Origin: Mycolicibacterium helvum
GTDB lineage: Bacteria; Actinomycetota; Actinomycetes; Mycobacteriales; Mycobacteriaceae
Assembly: GCF_010731895.1 (NCBI RefSeq)
Contig: NZ_AP022596.1
Span: 3,410,001 to 3,474,000 of the forward strand
DNA length: 64,000 nt
Direction of reading: 5' to 3'
Made by a program: the position numbers and the translations under genes. The notes beneath the pieces are model-generated. The model did no database searches. It was not told where the DNA came from and saw only the letters and a list, made by a program, of their open reading frames with translations. Positions 27,870 to 36,735 of this stretch are shown piece after piece; position 1 is the stretch's first letter, and each line of letters begins with the position of its first letter.

Positions 27870-27940
27870 GTCATTTCCCATGTCGCTTCGCTCCTGCCCG
27901 CCGCATGTCATTCCCCATGTCGCTTCGCTCCTGCCCGCCG
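27867..27940. repeat. Tandem pair of 37-bp repeats with GGCAGGAGCG core
   Basis: Two adjacent copies (27867-27903 and 27904-27940) differing at one base fill almost the whole gap between fadE12 and echA7. Read on the minus strand they contain CGGCGGGCAGGAGCGAAGCG followed by ACATGGG, so each supplies a Shine-Dalgarno-like AGGAG and an ATG. A third, diverged copy of the core is at 35587-35609. Confidence 0.8.
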
Positions 27941-27944
27941 CTTC

Positions 27945-29123
27945 TCAGTACGACCGCGGCAGGCCCAGCGAAGTCTGGGCGACGAAGTTCAGAATCATCT
28001 CGCGGCTCACCGGGGCGATACGTGCGAGCCGCGAAGCGGTCAGCATCGATGCGACGCCGTATTCCTTGGTCAGCCCGTTGCCGCCGAGGGATTGCACGGC
28101 CTGGTCGACGGCCCTGGTCGACGCCTCGCCCGCGGCGTACTTGGCCATATTCGCCGCCTCGGCACAACCCAAATCGTCGCCGTGGTCGTACAGCGTGGCC
28201 GCCTTCTGCATCATCAGTCTGGCCAGTTCAAGCTCGATGTGGTTCTGCGCCAACGGATGAGCGATGCCCTGGTGGGCGCCGATCGGCGTCTTCCACACCT
28301 GGCGAGTCTTCACGTAGTCGGTTGCCCTGCTGACCGCGAAGCGACCAACACCAATCGCGTTGGCGGCACCCATGATCCGTTCCGGATTCAGCCCCGCAAA
28401 GAGTTGCGCGATCGCGGCGTCCTCCGAGCCCACCAGGGCGTCGGCCGGCAGGCGGACGTCGTCGATGAACAGCGAGAATTGGTTCTCCGGGCTGACGATC
28501 TCCATGTCGATCTTGGTGAACGTGAACCCCGGGGCGTCGGTGGGCACGATGAACAGCGCCGGCTTCAGGTTGCCGGTCTTGGCGTCTTCCATCCGGCCCA
28601 CGACAAGCACCGCCTGAGCTTGATCGACACCTGAGATGTACACCTTCGCACCCGACAGGATCCAGTCGCTGCCGTCTCGGCGCGCGGTGGTGGTGATGCG
28701 GTGCGAGTTCGAACCCGCGTCGGGTTCGGTGATGGCGAACGCCATGGTGATCGAACCGTCGGCGATTCCGGGCAGCCAGCGCTGCTTCTGCTCGTCGGTG
28801 CCGAACTTGCTGATGATCGTGCCGTTGATGGCCGGTGAAACGACCATCATCAGCAGTGAACAACCGCCTGCCGCCATCTCGTCCATGACCAGCGACAACT
28901 CGTACATGCCCGCACCGCCGCCACCGTATTCCTCGGGCAGGTTGACCCCGATGAAGCCGAGTTTTCCTGCCTCGGACCATAATTCGTCGGTGTACTCGCC
29001 GGCGCGTGCCTTCGCCAGGTAGTACTCCTGGCCGTAGCTCGACGCCAGCGCCGCGACCGCCTTACGCAACTCCTGTCGTTCGGCGCTCTCGATGAAGCCG
29101 GTGTCGCTCTTCAAGACGGTCAC
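27945..29123 (-). CDS. fadE12: Acyl-CoA dehydrogenase (FadE12-like)
   Basis: 392 residues, GTG start overlapping the accA2 stop. Acyl-CoA dehydrogenase signature 'FAITEPDAGSNSHRITTTAR' region, then YISGVDQAQAVLVVG, and the C-terminal helical FAD-binding 'QSLGGNGLTKEYGVASML'. Length is standard. It introduces the alpha,beta double bond in an acyl-CoA. It sits in a leftward operon with biotin-dependent carboxylase subunits, another FadE, an AtuA-like protein and a crotonase, so a citronellyl-CoA or related branched acyl-CoA is a plausible substrate. Confidence 0.9.
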   Translation of the reverse strand: MTVLKSDTGFIESAERQELRKAVAALASSYGQEYYLAKARAGEYTDELWSEAGKLGFIGVNLPEEYGGGGAGMYELSLVMDEMAAGGCSLLMMVVSPAINGTIISKFGTDEQKQRWLPGIADGSITMAFAITEPDAGSNSHRITTTARRDGSDWILSGAKVYISGVDQAQAVLVVGRMEDAKTGNLKPALFIVPTDAPGFTFTKIDMEIVSPENQFSLFIDDVRLPADALVGSEDAAIAQLFAGLNPERIMGAANAIGVGRFAVSRATDYVKTRQVWKTPIGAHQGIAHPLAQNHIELELARLMMQKAATLYDHGDDLGCAEAANMAKYAAGEASTRAVDQAVQSLGGNGLTKEYGVASMLTASRLARIAPVSREMILNFVAQTSLGLPRSY

Positions 29124-31099
29124 AGCTCTCCTTCTGTGTTGTTTTCGTTCTCCACCCGGGCAAGGACCGTCCCCACGTCGACCTGCTGGCCGACGCAGAC
29201 GTCGAGTTGGGTCACCACACCATCGGCAGGGGCGGTGATGGTGTGTTCCATCTTCATCGCTTCCAGCCAGACCAGCGGCTGGCCCAGTGTGACCGTGTCG
29301 CCCAGTGCCGCGCCGAGCCGGATCACCGCGCCAGGCATCGGTGCCAGCAGCGATCCCTTCTCGACTGTCGAGCCCGGCTCGGGGAACCTCGGTGCGGCAG
29401 TCAGCTGCACCGCACCCAGCGGTGAGTCGACGAAAATATCGGTGCCATAGCGGCTTATCGCGTACGCCGTAGCCACCCCGCCACCGTCGGCGAGCACCAC
29501 TTGGCCCGGCAGTGCCGACACAAGTGTCACGCCGTCGTCGTCGGGCAGTACCAGGCCATCGCGGGTCAACCGATAGGAGACGTGGTGCTCGTGCTCGGTG
29601 GCGTCCAGGTAGGTCTTGTGTTGGTTTCCCGATACGACATTGCGCCAGCCGCTCGGGATGTCGCCCAGCACCGTGGCCGTGGCGCGATTATCGGCGGCGT
29701 CGGCCAGTGCGGCAGCCACGGCCGCCAACCGGGTTGTCCGGGCGTCGGCCAGCGGTCGGGCCAGCTCGGTCAACCCGTGGGTGTCGAAGAACGCGGTATC
29801 GGTGGCGCCGTCCAGAAAGGCCTGGTGCCGAAGGACGTTGACCAGCAGATCACGATTGGTGCGAACACCGTGCAGGCGGGTACGGGCAAGCGCGTCGGCG
29901 AGCACCTGCGCAGCCCGTCGCCGGGTCGGTGCGTACGAGATCACTTTGGCCAGCATCGGGTCATAGTGGATCGATACGGCCGAGGAGTCGCCGATTCCGG
30001 AGTCCAGCCGGACGCCGACGCCGGTAAGCAGGCCGAAAGATGTTCCTGCGCCGGGAACCTCGAATCGATGAATGTGGCCAGCCTGGGGTTGCCAGCTACG
30101 GGCCGGGTCTTCGGCGTAGATCCTGGCCTCGATGGAATGCCCGTGGGCCGCGGGCGGCTCCGCGTCGAGTCGCTCACCGTCGGCTACCGACAGTTGGAGC
30201 TCCACTAGATCCAGGCCAGTGGTCAGTTCGGTGACGGGGTGCTCGACCTGCAGCCGGGTGTTCATCTCGAGGAAGTAGAACTCGCCGTCGTCGTCGGCGA
30301 GGAACTCCACCGTGCCCGCCCCGGTGTAGCGGATTGCCCCCGCAGCCAGCCTGGCCGCCGCAAACAGCCTTTCGCGCATGCCCGCAACGCGTTCAACCAG
30401 GGGCGAGGGCGCTTCCTCGATGATCTTCTGGTGCCGGCGTTGAATGGAGCACTCCCGCTCGCCGACCGCCCAGACCGTGCCGTGCTCGTCGGCGAGCACC
30501 TGCACCTCGACATGGTGGCCGATGGGCAGATAGCGCTCGCAGAATACCGTCGGATCGCTAAACGCCGATTGGGCTTCCCGGCTCGCGGCCTGCACCTCGC
30601 CGGACAGCTCGGACAGCTCGGTGACGACCCGCATGCCGCGTCCTCCGCCACCCGCCGATGCCTTCACCAGCACCGGCAGCTCGGCCTGAGTGACTTTCTC
30701 CGGGTCGAGTTCGTCGAGAACTGGAACTCCAGCGGCGGCCATCATCTTCTTGGCCTCGATTTTGGAGCCCATTGACGCGATGGCGGCCACCGGCGGCCCT
30801 ATCCAGGTCAGCCCCGCGTCGATGACGGCGCTGGCGAAATCGGGGTTTTCGGAAAGGAACCCGTAGCCGGGGTGGATGGCGTCGGCGCCCGACGCCTTCG
30901 CTGCCGCGATCAACTGGGCGGCGTCGAGGTAGCCCGAACTACCGTCGAGTCGCACCCGGGCGTCGGCCTCAGCGACGTGGGGTGACTGTGCGTCGGGGTC
31001 GGTGTAGACGGCCACTGTGGCAATTCCGAGCCGGCGGCAGGTGGCAAAGACGCGGCGGGCGATCTCGCCACGGTTGGCGACGAGAACTCGAGTAATCAT
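29120..31099 (-). CDS. accA2: Biotin carboxylase / BCCP subunit of acyl-CoA carboxylase (AccA2)
   Basis: 659 residues from ATG 31099 (AAGGT upstream, 8 bp after the accD2 stop); upstream reading into accD2 is a shadow. Biotin carboxylase: MITRVLVANRGEIARRVFAT, ATP-grasp GGGGRGMRVV, catalytic MNTRLQVEHPVTE, and a C-terminal biotinyl domain with the biotin-accepting Lys in EAMKMEH. It carboxylates biotin with bicarbonate and ATP, handing CO2 to AccD2. AccA2-AccD2 has no settled substrate in mycobacteria; the surrounding genes resemble geranyl-CoA carboxylase (AtuC/AtuF). Confidence 0.93.
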   Translation of the reverse strand: MITRVLVANRGEIARRVFATCRRLGIATVAVYTDPDAQSPHVAEADARVRLDGSSGYLDAAQLIAAAKASGADAIHPGYGFLSENPDFASAVIDAGLTWIGPPVAAIASMGSKIEAKKMMAAAGVPVLDELDPEKVTQAELPVLVKASAGGGGRGMRVVTELSELSGEVQAASREAQSAFSDPTVFCERYLPIGHHVEVQVLADEHGTVWAVGERECSIQRRHQKIIEEAPSPLVERVAGMRERLFAAARLAAGAIRYTGAGTVEFLADDDGEFYFLEMNTRLQVEHPVTELTTGLDLVELQLSVADGERLDAEPPAAHGHSIEARIYAEDPARSWQPQAGHIHRFEVPGAGTSFGLLTGVGVRLDSGIGDSSAVSIHYDPMLAKVISYAPTRRRAAQVLADALARTRLHGVRTNRDLLVNVLRHQAFLDGATDTAFFDTHGLTELARPLADARTTRLAAVAAALADAADNRATATVLGDIPSGWRNVVSGNQHKTYLDATEHEHHVSYRLTRDGLVLPDDDGVTLVSALPGQVVLADGGGVATAYAISRYGTDIFVDSPLGAVQLTAAPRFPEPGSTVEKGSLLAPMPGAVIRLGAALGDTVTLGQPLVWLEAMKMEHTITAPADGVVTQLDVCVGQQVDVGTVLARVENENNTEGEL

Positions 31100-31107
31100 C
31101 GAGACCT

Positions 31108-32703
31108 TCACATCCGGAAGACGCCGAAGTTCGACGTCCCCTCGATCGGTGCATTGGCTATGGCGGACAAGCACATTCCAAGCACGGTGCGGGTGTCGCG
31201 GGGATCGATCACCCCGTCGTCGTAGAGCCGCCCGGACAGGAACATTGGTAGCGATTCGGCCTCGATCTGCGCCTCGACCGCGGCTCGCAGTGCGGCGTCA
31301 GCGGCGTCGTCCACGATGCCGCCGCGGGCCTCGGTGGCCGCGCGGTTGACGATCGACAGGACGCCCGCCAGCTGGGCGCCGCCCATCACCGCGGACTTGG
31401 CGCTGGGCCAGGCGAACAGGAATCGGGGATCGTAGGCACGGCCGCACATCCCGTAGTGGCCGGCGCCATAGGACGCGCCGATCAGCAGGGAGATGTGGGG
31501 GACCCGCGAGTTGGACACGGCATTGATCATCATCGAGCCGTGCTTGATCATCCCGCCTTCCTCGTAGGCCTTCCCCACCATGTAGCCAGTCGTGTTGTGC
31601 AGGAACAACAACGGTGTGTTGGACCGGTTGGCCAGCTGGATGAACTGGGTCGCCTTCTGGGACTCCTCGCTGAACAGCACACCGCGGGCGTTGGCCAGGA
31701 TGCCCACCGGATAGCCGTGCAGGGTGGCCCAGCCGGTGACCAGCGAGGCCCCATACATCGCCTTGAACTCGTCGAAGTCGGAGCCGTCGACGATGCGGGC
31801 GATCACCTCGCGGGGATCGAACGGGATTCGCAGATCAGCTGAGACGATACCCAGCAACTCGTCGGGGTCGGCAAGCGGCGGGATCACCGTTCGGGGCGTG
31901 GGACCCTGTTTGGTCCAGTTCAGCCGGGCCACGATACGACGCCCGATGCGGATGGCATCGAGCTCGTCGGCGGCGAAGTAGTCGGCCAAACCCGATACCC
32001 TGGCGTGCATTTCGGCCCCACCGAGGGATTCGTCGTCGGCCTCCTCGCCGGTGGCCATCTTGACCAGCGGGGGACCGGCCAGAAAGACCTTCGACCGTTC
32101 CTTGATCATCACGACGTGATCGGACATCCCTGGGATATAGGCGCCGCCGGCGGTGGAGTTTCCGAACACCAGCGCGATCGTGGGGATACCTGCGGCAGAG
32201 AGCCGGGTCAGGTCCCGGAACATCTGCCCACCCGGGATGAAAATCTCCTTCTGGGTGGGCAGATCGGCACCGCCGGACTCGACCAGAGAGATCACGGGCA
32301 GCCGGTTGGAGAATGCGACCTGGTTGGCCCGCAGGATTTTCTTCAGTGTCCAGGGGTTACTGGTGCCGCCCTTGACCGTGGGATCGTTGGCGATCAGCAG
32401 ACATTCGACGCCCTCCACCACCCCGATGCCGGTCACCAGACTGGCGCCGACCTGGAAGTCGCTGCCGTAGGCCGCCAGTGGGCACAGTTCCAGGAACGGC
32501 GAATCCGGGTCGACCAGTAGTTCGATGCGTTCGCGGGCGGTGAGCTTGCCACGACTGTGATGCCGGTCCACGTATTTGGGGCCACCACCGGCCAGTGCCT
32601 TCGCCAGTTCGCCATCGATCTCGGCGAGCTTTTCCACCATGGCCTGCGCCGCCTCGACATACGTGGGCGATTTCGGGTCGAGGGTGCTGCGCAGCTGACT
32701 CAT
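31108..32703 (-). CDS. accD2: Carboxyltransferase subunit of acyl-CoA carboxylase (AccD2)
   Basis: 531 residues. Two crotonase-like carboxyltransferase halves with the oxyanion elements: GSCSAGG-equivalent VFGNSTAGGAYIPGMSD in the N half and IGASYGAGHYGMCGRA in the C half. The N-terminal SPTYVEAAQAMVEKLAEID and 'RERIELLVDPDSPFLEL' are typical of MCC/GCC beta subunits. It transfers CO2 from biotin to an unsaturated acyl-CoA. Overlaps the fadE13 stop (TCATG region), eight bases before accA2. Confidence 0.93.
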   Translation of the reverse strand: MSQLRSTLDPKSPTYVEAAQAMVEKLAEIDGELAKALAGGGPKYVDRHHSRGKLTARERIELLVDPDSPFLELCPLAAYGSDFQVGASLVTGIGVVEGVECLLIANDPTVKGGTSNPWTLKKILRANQVAFSNRLPVISLVESGGADLPTQKEIFIPGGQMFRDLTRLSAAGIPTIALVFGNSTAGGAYIPGMSDHVVMIKERSKVFLAGPPLVKMATGEEADDESLGGAEMHARVSGLADYFAADELDAIRIGRRIVARLNWTKQGPTPRTVIPPLADPDELLGIVSADLRIPFDPREVIARIVDGSDFDEFKAMYGASLVTGWATLHGYPVGILANARGVLFSEESQKATQFIQLANRSNTPLLFLHNTTGYMVGKAYEEGGMIKHGSMMINAVSNSRVPHISLLIGASYGAGHYGMCGRAYDPRFLFAWPSAKSAVMGGAQLAGVLSIVNRAATEARGGIVDDAADAALRAAVEAQIEAESLPMFLSGRLYDDGVIDPRDTRTVLGMCLSAIANAPIEGTSNFGVFRM

Positions 32704-33857
32704 GCCTGGTATCCAAGTGCCTTGGCGGCCAGGCCGGTGAGGATTTCAGTGGTTCCGCCGCCGATACCCAGGATCCGCATATCCCGGTATTGGCGTTCGA
32801 CTTCGCATTCGCTCATGTAGCCCATCCCTCCGAACAGTTGCACGGCCTGGTGGGCCACCCATTCGCCGGTCTCCACTGCGGTGTTCTTGGCGAAGCACAC
32901 CGCAGCGATCAAATCCATCTCACCTGAGAGCTGGCGCTCCACCACATTGCGCGAGTACACCCGCGCCACGTCGATCCGGCGGGTCATCTCGGCCAGCGTG
33001 TTCTGCACCGACTGCCGGGAGATCAGCGGACGTCCGAACGTCTCGCGGTCCCGGCACCATTGCACCGTCAGGTCCAGACAGCGTTGCGCCGACGAATATG
33101 CCTGCGCCGCAAGGCCAATGCGTTCAGACACGAAAGCCTGCGCGATCTGGGCGAAGCCGGTGTTCTCGGTGCCGACCAGATTGGGCGCAGGCACTCGGGC
33201 CTCGCTGTAGGAGAGCTCGGCGGTGTCCGAGGACCGCCAGCCCATCTTGGACAGCCTGCGGGTGACGTCAAATCCGGGTGTGCCCTTCTCCACGACGAGC
33301 AGCGACACCCCGGATGCCCCGGGATGCTCGGTGCCGCCGGTGCGCACGGCGGTCACGACGTAGTCAGCGCGCACACCCGACGTGATGTAGGTCTTGGCGC
33401 CATTGACGACGTATTCGTCCCCGACGCGCGTCGCCGTCGTCGTCAGGTGACCGACGTCGGAACCGCCACCCGGCTCGGTGATGGCCAGGGCGCCGATCAG
33501 CTCACCACGCAGCGTCGGTCGTACGAACTTCTCGATCAGCCGTTCGTCACCGGCAGCGACCATGTGCGGCACCGCGATACCGCAGGTGAACAGTGAGGCG
33601 AAAACCCCACCGGGAGTGCCGGCTTCATGCAGTTCTTCGCAGATGATCAGTGCGTCTGCGGCGTCACCGCCGCCGCCGCCGACAGATTCCGGTAGCTCGG
33701 CGCCGAGCAGGCCAGCGGCGGCGGCCCGCCGGTGCAGATCGCGGGGCAGCTCGCCGGCGCGCTCCCACTCCTCGATATGGGGACGGATCTCGCGTTCGGC
33801 GAAGCTGCGCACGGTCTTTCGCAGCTGCTGGCGTTCGGGGGTGGTCCAGATGCTCAC
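32700..33857 (-). CDS. fadE13: Acyl-CoA dehydrogenase (FadE13-like)
   Basis: 385 residues from GTG 33857 (SIWTTPERQQLRKTVRSFAE), which overlaps the upstream stop in a GTGA; an apparent longer frame to 35138 is a shadow of the AtuA-like gene. FadE features: ITEPGGGSDVGHLTTTATRV, YITSGVRADYVVTAVRTGG, and the late 'QLFGGMGYMSECEVERQYRD' with the ACAD C-terminal helix. Second dehydrogenase of the operon, closest in role to AtuD (citronellyl-CoA dehydrogenase). Confidence 0.9.
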   Translation of the reverse strand: MSIWTTPERQQLRKTVRSFAEREIRPHIEEWERAGELPRDLHRRAAAAGLLGAELPESVGGGGGDAADALIICEELHEAGTPGGVFASLFTCGIAVPHMVAAGDERLIEKFVRPTLRGELIGALAITEPGGGSDVGHLTTTATRVGDEYVVNGAKTYITSGVRADYVVTAVRTGGTEHPGASGVSLLVVEKGTPGFDVTRRLSKMGWRSSDTAELSYSEARVPAPNLVGTENTGFAQIAQAFVSERIGLAAQAYSSAQRCLDLTVQWCRDRETFGRPLISRQSVQNTLAEMTRRIDVARVYSRNVVERQLSGEMDLIAAVCFAKNTAVETGEWVAHQAVQLFGGMGYMSECEVERQYRDMRILGIGGGTTEILTGLAAKALGYQA

Positions 33858-35551
33858 GGCAGGATCGCTTCCGGGATGTCGATGTGCCGGCTGCGCAGCC
33901 ATTCGCCAAGTCCTTTGGCCTGCGGATCGAACCGGGCCTGGTAGGCCACGCCCTGCCCGAGAATGCCTTCGATGACGAAGTTCACGGCCCGCAGGTTCGG
34001 AAGCAGATATCGGGACACCGGGAGATCCTTGGTCTCCGGTAGTAATTCGCGCAAGCCATCGACTGTCAGCGTGTGTGCCAACCAACGCCACTGCTCGTCG
34101 GTGCGCACCCACACGCCGACGTTGGCCGCCCCGCCCTTGTCGCCGCTGCGGGCCCCGGCGACCGTGCCGAGCGGCAGCCGTCGGGTCGGCCCGAGAGCAG
34201 GGGCTTGCGGCAGTGGGGGCGCTGGGACGTCGGACAGCTCGCGGGTGGTGGTGGCCACGTCGATGTCGGCGCGGGTCCCGTCGGGCCGCACGGCGACCTG
34301 CGAGACCTCGACCGCCGGCACGTAGCCGGCGGTGAAGACTCCGTAGACCTGACCGTCGCCCGGCGGCGCGGTGGAGGTGAATCCGGGATAGGAGGCCAGT
34401 GCGAGTTCGACTGCAGCCGAGGAGAACTGGCGGCCGACCTTCTTGGGATCGGGATCGCGCACGACACAGCTCAGCAGGGCGCTGGCGGTTTCCTCGGTGT
34501 CGGCGTCGATGTGGTCGGTCCGCGCCAGCGTCCACCCCAGCTCGGCGGGCTTCTCTCGTAGCGCCGACTCCAGCTGGTCGCGCACCAATGCGGCCTTGGC
34601 CTCGATGTCCAAGCCGGTGAGCACGAACGTAACCGCGTTGCGGAATCCTCCGATGCTGTTCAGTGACACCTTCAACGACGGCGGCGGCGGCTCTCCGCAC
34701 ACACCGCTGATGCGGACGCGGTCGGGACCGTCGGCGGCCAGCGCGATGGTGTCGAAGCGGGCGGTGACATCGGGGTTCGCGTAGCGCGGACCGCCGATCT
34801 CGTAGAGGAGTTGCGCGGTCACGGTGCCCACGCTCACCTGGCCGCCGCTGCCGGGATGCTTGGTGATCACCGACGAGCCGTCGGCGTGGATTTCCGCAAG
34901 CGGGAAGCCGGCGTGGCCTAGGTCGGCGATCTCGGTGAAGAAGGAGTAGTTGCCGCCGGTGGCCTGCACACCGCACTCGATGACGTGTCCGGCCACGACC
35001 GCGCCGGCGAGCTGGTGGTAGTCGTCGCGGCCCCACCCGAAATGCGCCGCGGCCGGACCCACCACGAGGGACGCGTCGGTGACCCGGCCCGTGACGACGA
35101 CGTCGGCGCCGGCCTGCAGGCACTTCGCGACACCCCACGCGCCGAGATAGGCGTTGGCGGTCAGCGGCGTCCCCAATCCAAGCTCGTCAGCGCGGGGGAG
35201 AAGGTCGTCGCCTTCGACGTGGGCGACCTGTGCTGGGATGCCGAGCCGATCGGCGAGCTCGCGGACGGCGTCGGCCAGGCCGGCCGGATTCAGGCCGCCG
35301 GCGTTGGCGACGATGCGCACACCCCGGTCGTGGGCCAATCCGAGGCATTCCTCGAGCTGGGTCAGGAAGGTCTTGGCGTACCCGCGCTCGGGATGCTTCA
35401 TCTTGTCGCGGCCCAGAATCAGCATGGTGAGCTCGGCCAGATAATCGCCGGTCAGATAATCGAGCTCGCCGCCCGTGAGCATCTCGCGCATCGCGGCGAT
35501 GCGGTCACCGTAAAAGCCTGAACAGTTGCCGATCCGCACCGCATTTGCCAC
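33854..35551 (-). CDS. Acyclic terpene utilization AtuA-like (DUF1446) protein
   Basis: 565 residues when started at GTG 35551, giving ANAVRIGNCSGFYGDR, where similarity to AtuA/DUF1446 begins; GAAGGGAAG lies about ten bases upstream. An open frame continues to 35614 through repeat-derived codons. N-terminal domain (~1-340) has GGELDYLTGDYLAELTMLI, VANAGGLNPAGL and VVTGRVTDASLV; the C-terminal domain (~455-560) has LGTVAGARSGDKGGAANVGV and a Gly-rich end. In Pseudomonas AtuA is needed for citronellol and geraniol growth but its reaction is unresolved. It is the first gene of the leftward operon. Confidence 0.85.
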   Translation of the reverse strand: MANAVRIGNCSGFYGDRIAAMREMLTGGELDYLTGDYLAELTMLILGRDKMKHPERGYAKTFLTQLEECLGLAHDRGVRIVANAGGLNPAGLADAVRELADRLGIPAQVAHVEGDDLLPRADELGLGTPLTANAYLGAWGVAKCLQAGADVVVTGRVTDASLVVGPAAAHFGWGRDDYHQLAGAVVAGHVIECGVQATGGNYSFFTEIADLGHAGFPLAEIHADGSSVITKHPGSGGQVSVGTVTAQLLYEIGGPRYANPDVTARFDTIALAADGPDRVRISGVCGEPPPPSLKVSLNSIGGFRNAVTFVLTGLDIEAKAALVRDQLESALREKPAELGWTLARTDHIDADTEETASALLSCVVRDPDPKKVGRQFSSAAVELALASYPGFTSTAPPGDGQVYGVFTAGYVPAVEVSQVAVRPDGTRADIDVATTTRELSDVPAPPLPQAPALGPTRRLPLGTVAGARSGDKGGAANVGVWVRTDEQWRWLAHTLTVDGLRELLPETKDLPVSRYLLPNLRAVNFVIEGILGQGVAYQARFDPQAKGLGEWLRSRHIDIPEAILP

Positions 35552-35586
35552 GCGCGCTGTCTTCCCTTCGACGATTCCAATCCCCC

Positions 35587-35609
35587 AGTCGCTCCGCTCC
35601 TGCCCGCCG
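35587..35609. repeat. Third, solitary copy of the GGCAGGAGCG repeat core
   Basis: Core sequence on the minus strand CGGCGGGCAGGAGCGGAGCG, differing by two bases from the tandem copies at 27867-27940. It lies in the 5' leader of the same operon, 36 bp before the chosen AtuA-like start, and encodes part of the GGQERSDWG extension if translated. Confidence 0.7.
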
Positions 35610-35612
35610 ACC

Positions 35613-35628
35613 AACCAACTGGTAGGTT
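35613..35628. promoter_or_regulatory. Candidate operator for the terpene-type operon
   Basis: AACCAACTGGTAGGTT is an imperfect palindrome (12 of 16 positions, AACC...GGTT ends) in the divergent region between the leftward operon and rpmF. Its shape is that of a TetR-family operator. No regulator gene is adjacent, so this is a sequence-based guess. Confidence 0.35.
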
Positions 35629-35792
35629 ACTGGCGAGTTGCGGTCCCGAGTCAAGGGGTGAGGGCGTCAGCGCAGGCCGCCGGGACGTTTTGGAGCCGAC
35701 ACAGGTGAGCGGCTATCCTGAAGCGCAACTGTTGGCCGCCGGCATGTGTTGTTCTCTGCACGGCGCCACCCCTGATCAAGGAGAAGCACGTC

Positions 35793-35966
35793 ATGGCTGT
35801 GCCCAAGCGCAGAATGTCGCGGTCGAACACCCGCAGTCGGCGCGCGCAGTGGAAGACCGAAGCCACTGGTCTGGTCAACGTTTCCGTCGCCGGCCGTTTG
35901 CACAAGGTTCCCCGTCGGTTGCTCAAGGCCGCGCGGCTCGGACTAATCGATCTCGACAAGCGCTGA
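35793..35966 (+). CDS. rpmF: 50S ribosomal protein L32
   Basis: 57 residues beginning [20 protein letters not shown], the standard actinobacterial L32 N-terminus, and ending [11 protein letters not shown]. Strong ribosome-binding site AAGGAGAAGC seven bases before the ATG. It lacks the zinc-binding cysteines of many bacterial L32 proteins, so it is the cysteine-free (C-minus) form usually made under zinc limitation or as the sole copy. Position between the AtuA-like gene and mprA matches Rv0979A. Confidence 0.93.
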   Translation: MAVPKRRMSRSNTRSRRAQWKTEATGLVNVSVAGRLHKVPRRLLKAARLGLIDLDKR

Positions 35967-36007
35967 CAGCGTTCGCCCGTCGCGAATTGCCTGCTAGCGC
36001 GGCGTGC

Positions 36008-36026
36008 CTCTCAGGCCTATCTCAGG
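36008..36026 (+). promoter_or_regulatory. Candidate MprA box upstream of mprA
   Basis: CTCTCAGG-CCT-ATCTCAGG: two 8-base direct repeats separated by three bases, 19 bp in all, matching the described architecture of the MprA binding box. It ends 16 bp before the chosen mprA start, consistent with the known autoregulation of mprAB. Confidence 0.7.
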
Positions 36027-36042
36027 CGTTGGGTTGAAACTG

Positions 36043-36735
36043 GTGGCTGTGCGAATACTTGTCGTTGATGATGATCGCGCGGTGCGCGAGTCCCTGCGCC
36101 GGTCCCTTTCCTTCAACGGGTATTCCGTAGACCTGGCGCAGGACGGTGTCGAAGCCCTCGACGCGATCGCCAACGAACGCCCCGACGCGCTGGTGCTGGA
36201 CGTGATGATGCCCCGGCTCGACGGACTCGAGGTCTGTCGTCAGCTGCGCAGCACCGGCGACGATCTGCCGATCCTTGTTCTGACCGCCCGTGACTCAGTG
36301 TCCGAGCGGGTGGCGGGCCTGGACGCCGGCGCCGACGACTATCTTCCCAAGCCGTTCGCCCTCGAAGAGTTGCTGGCGCGGATGCGCGCGCTGTTGCGCC
36401 GGACCAGCCCCGACGACCAGTCCGATTCGGCGGTGATGACGTTCGGCGACCTCACGCTCGACCCGGTCACCCGTGAAGTACATCGCGGCAAACGCGCCAT
36501 CAGCCTGACCCGCACCGAGTTCGCGCTGCTGGAGATGCTCATCGCCAATCCGCGACGGGTCCTGACCCGCAGCCGGATCCTCGAAGAGGTGTGGGGTTTC
36601 GACTTTCCGACCTCCGGCAATGCGCTGGAGGTTTACGTCGGTTACCTACGCCGAAAGACGGAAGCAGAAGGAGAACCGCGGCTGATCCACACCGTGCGAG
36701 GTGTGGGTTACGTGCTGCGTGAGACACCGCCCTGA
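36043..36735 (+). CDS. mprA: Response regulator MprA
   Basis: 230 residues from GTG 36043 (GTG 36049 also possible). OmpR/PhoB family: receiver domain with [20 protein letters not shown], phospho-acceptor Asp in [12 protein letters not shown], Thr in LVLTARDS and Lys in [11 protein letters not shown]; winged helix with [23 protein letters not shown] (in parts) and [30 protein letters not shown]. Nearly identical in layout to M. tuberculosis MprA, which controls envelope stress genes such as pepD, sigE and mprAB. The stop overlaps the mprB ATG by one base. Confidence 0.96.
   Translation: MAVRILVVDDDRAVRESLRRSLSFNGYSVDLAQDGVEALDAIANERPDALVLDVMMPRLDGLEVCRQLRSTGDDLPILVLTARDSVSERVAGLDAGADDYLPKPFALEELLARMRALLRRTSPDDQSDSAVMTFGDLTLDPVTREVHRGKRAISLTRTEFALLEMLIANPRRVLTRSRILEEVWGFDFPTSGNALEVYVGYLRRKTEAEGEPRLIHTVRGVGYVLRETPP

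Noticed and set aside
32700..35138. An 812-codon minus-strand frame that would fuse an Arg-rich protein to FadE13
   Set aside because: The upstream part is the antiframe of the AtuA-like gene; FadE13 similarity starts at GTG 33857.
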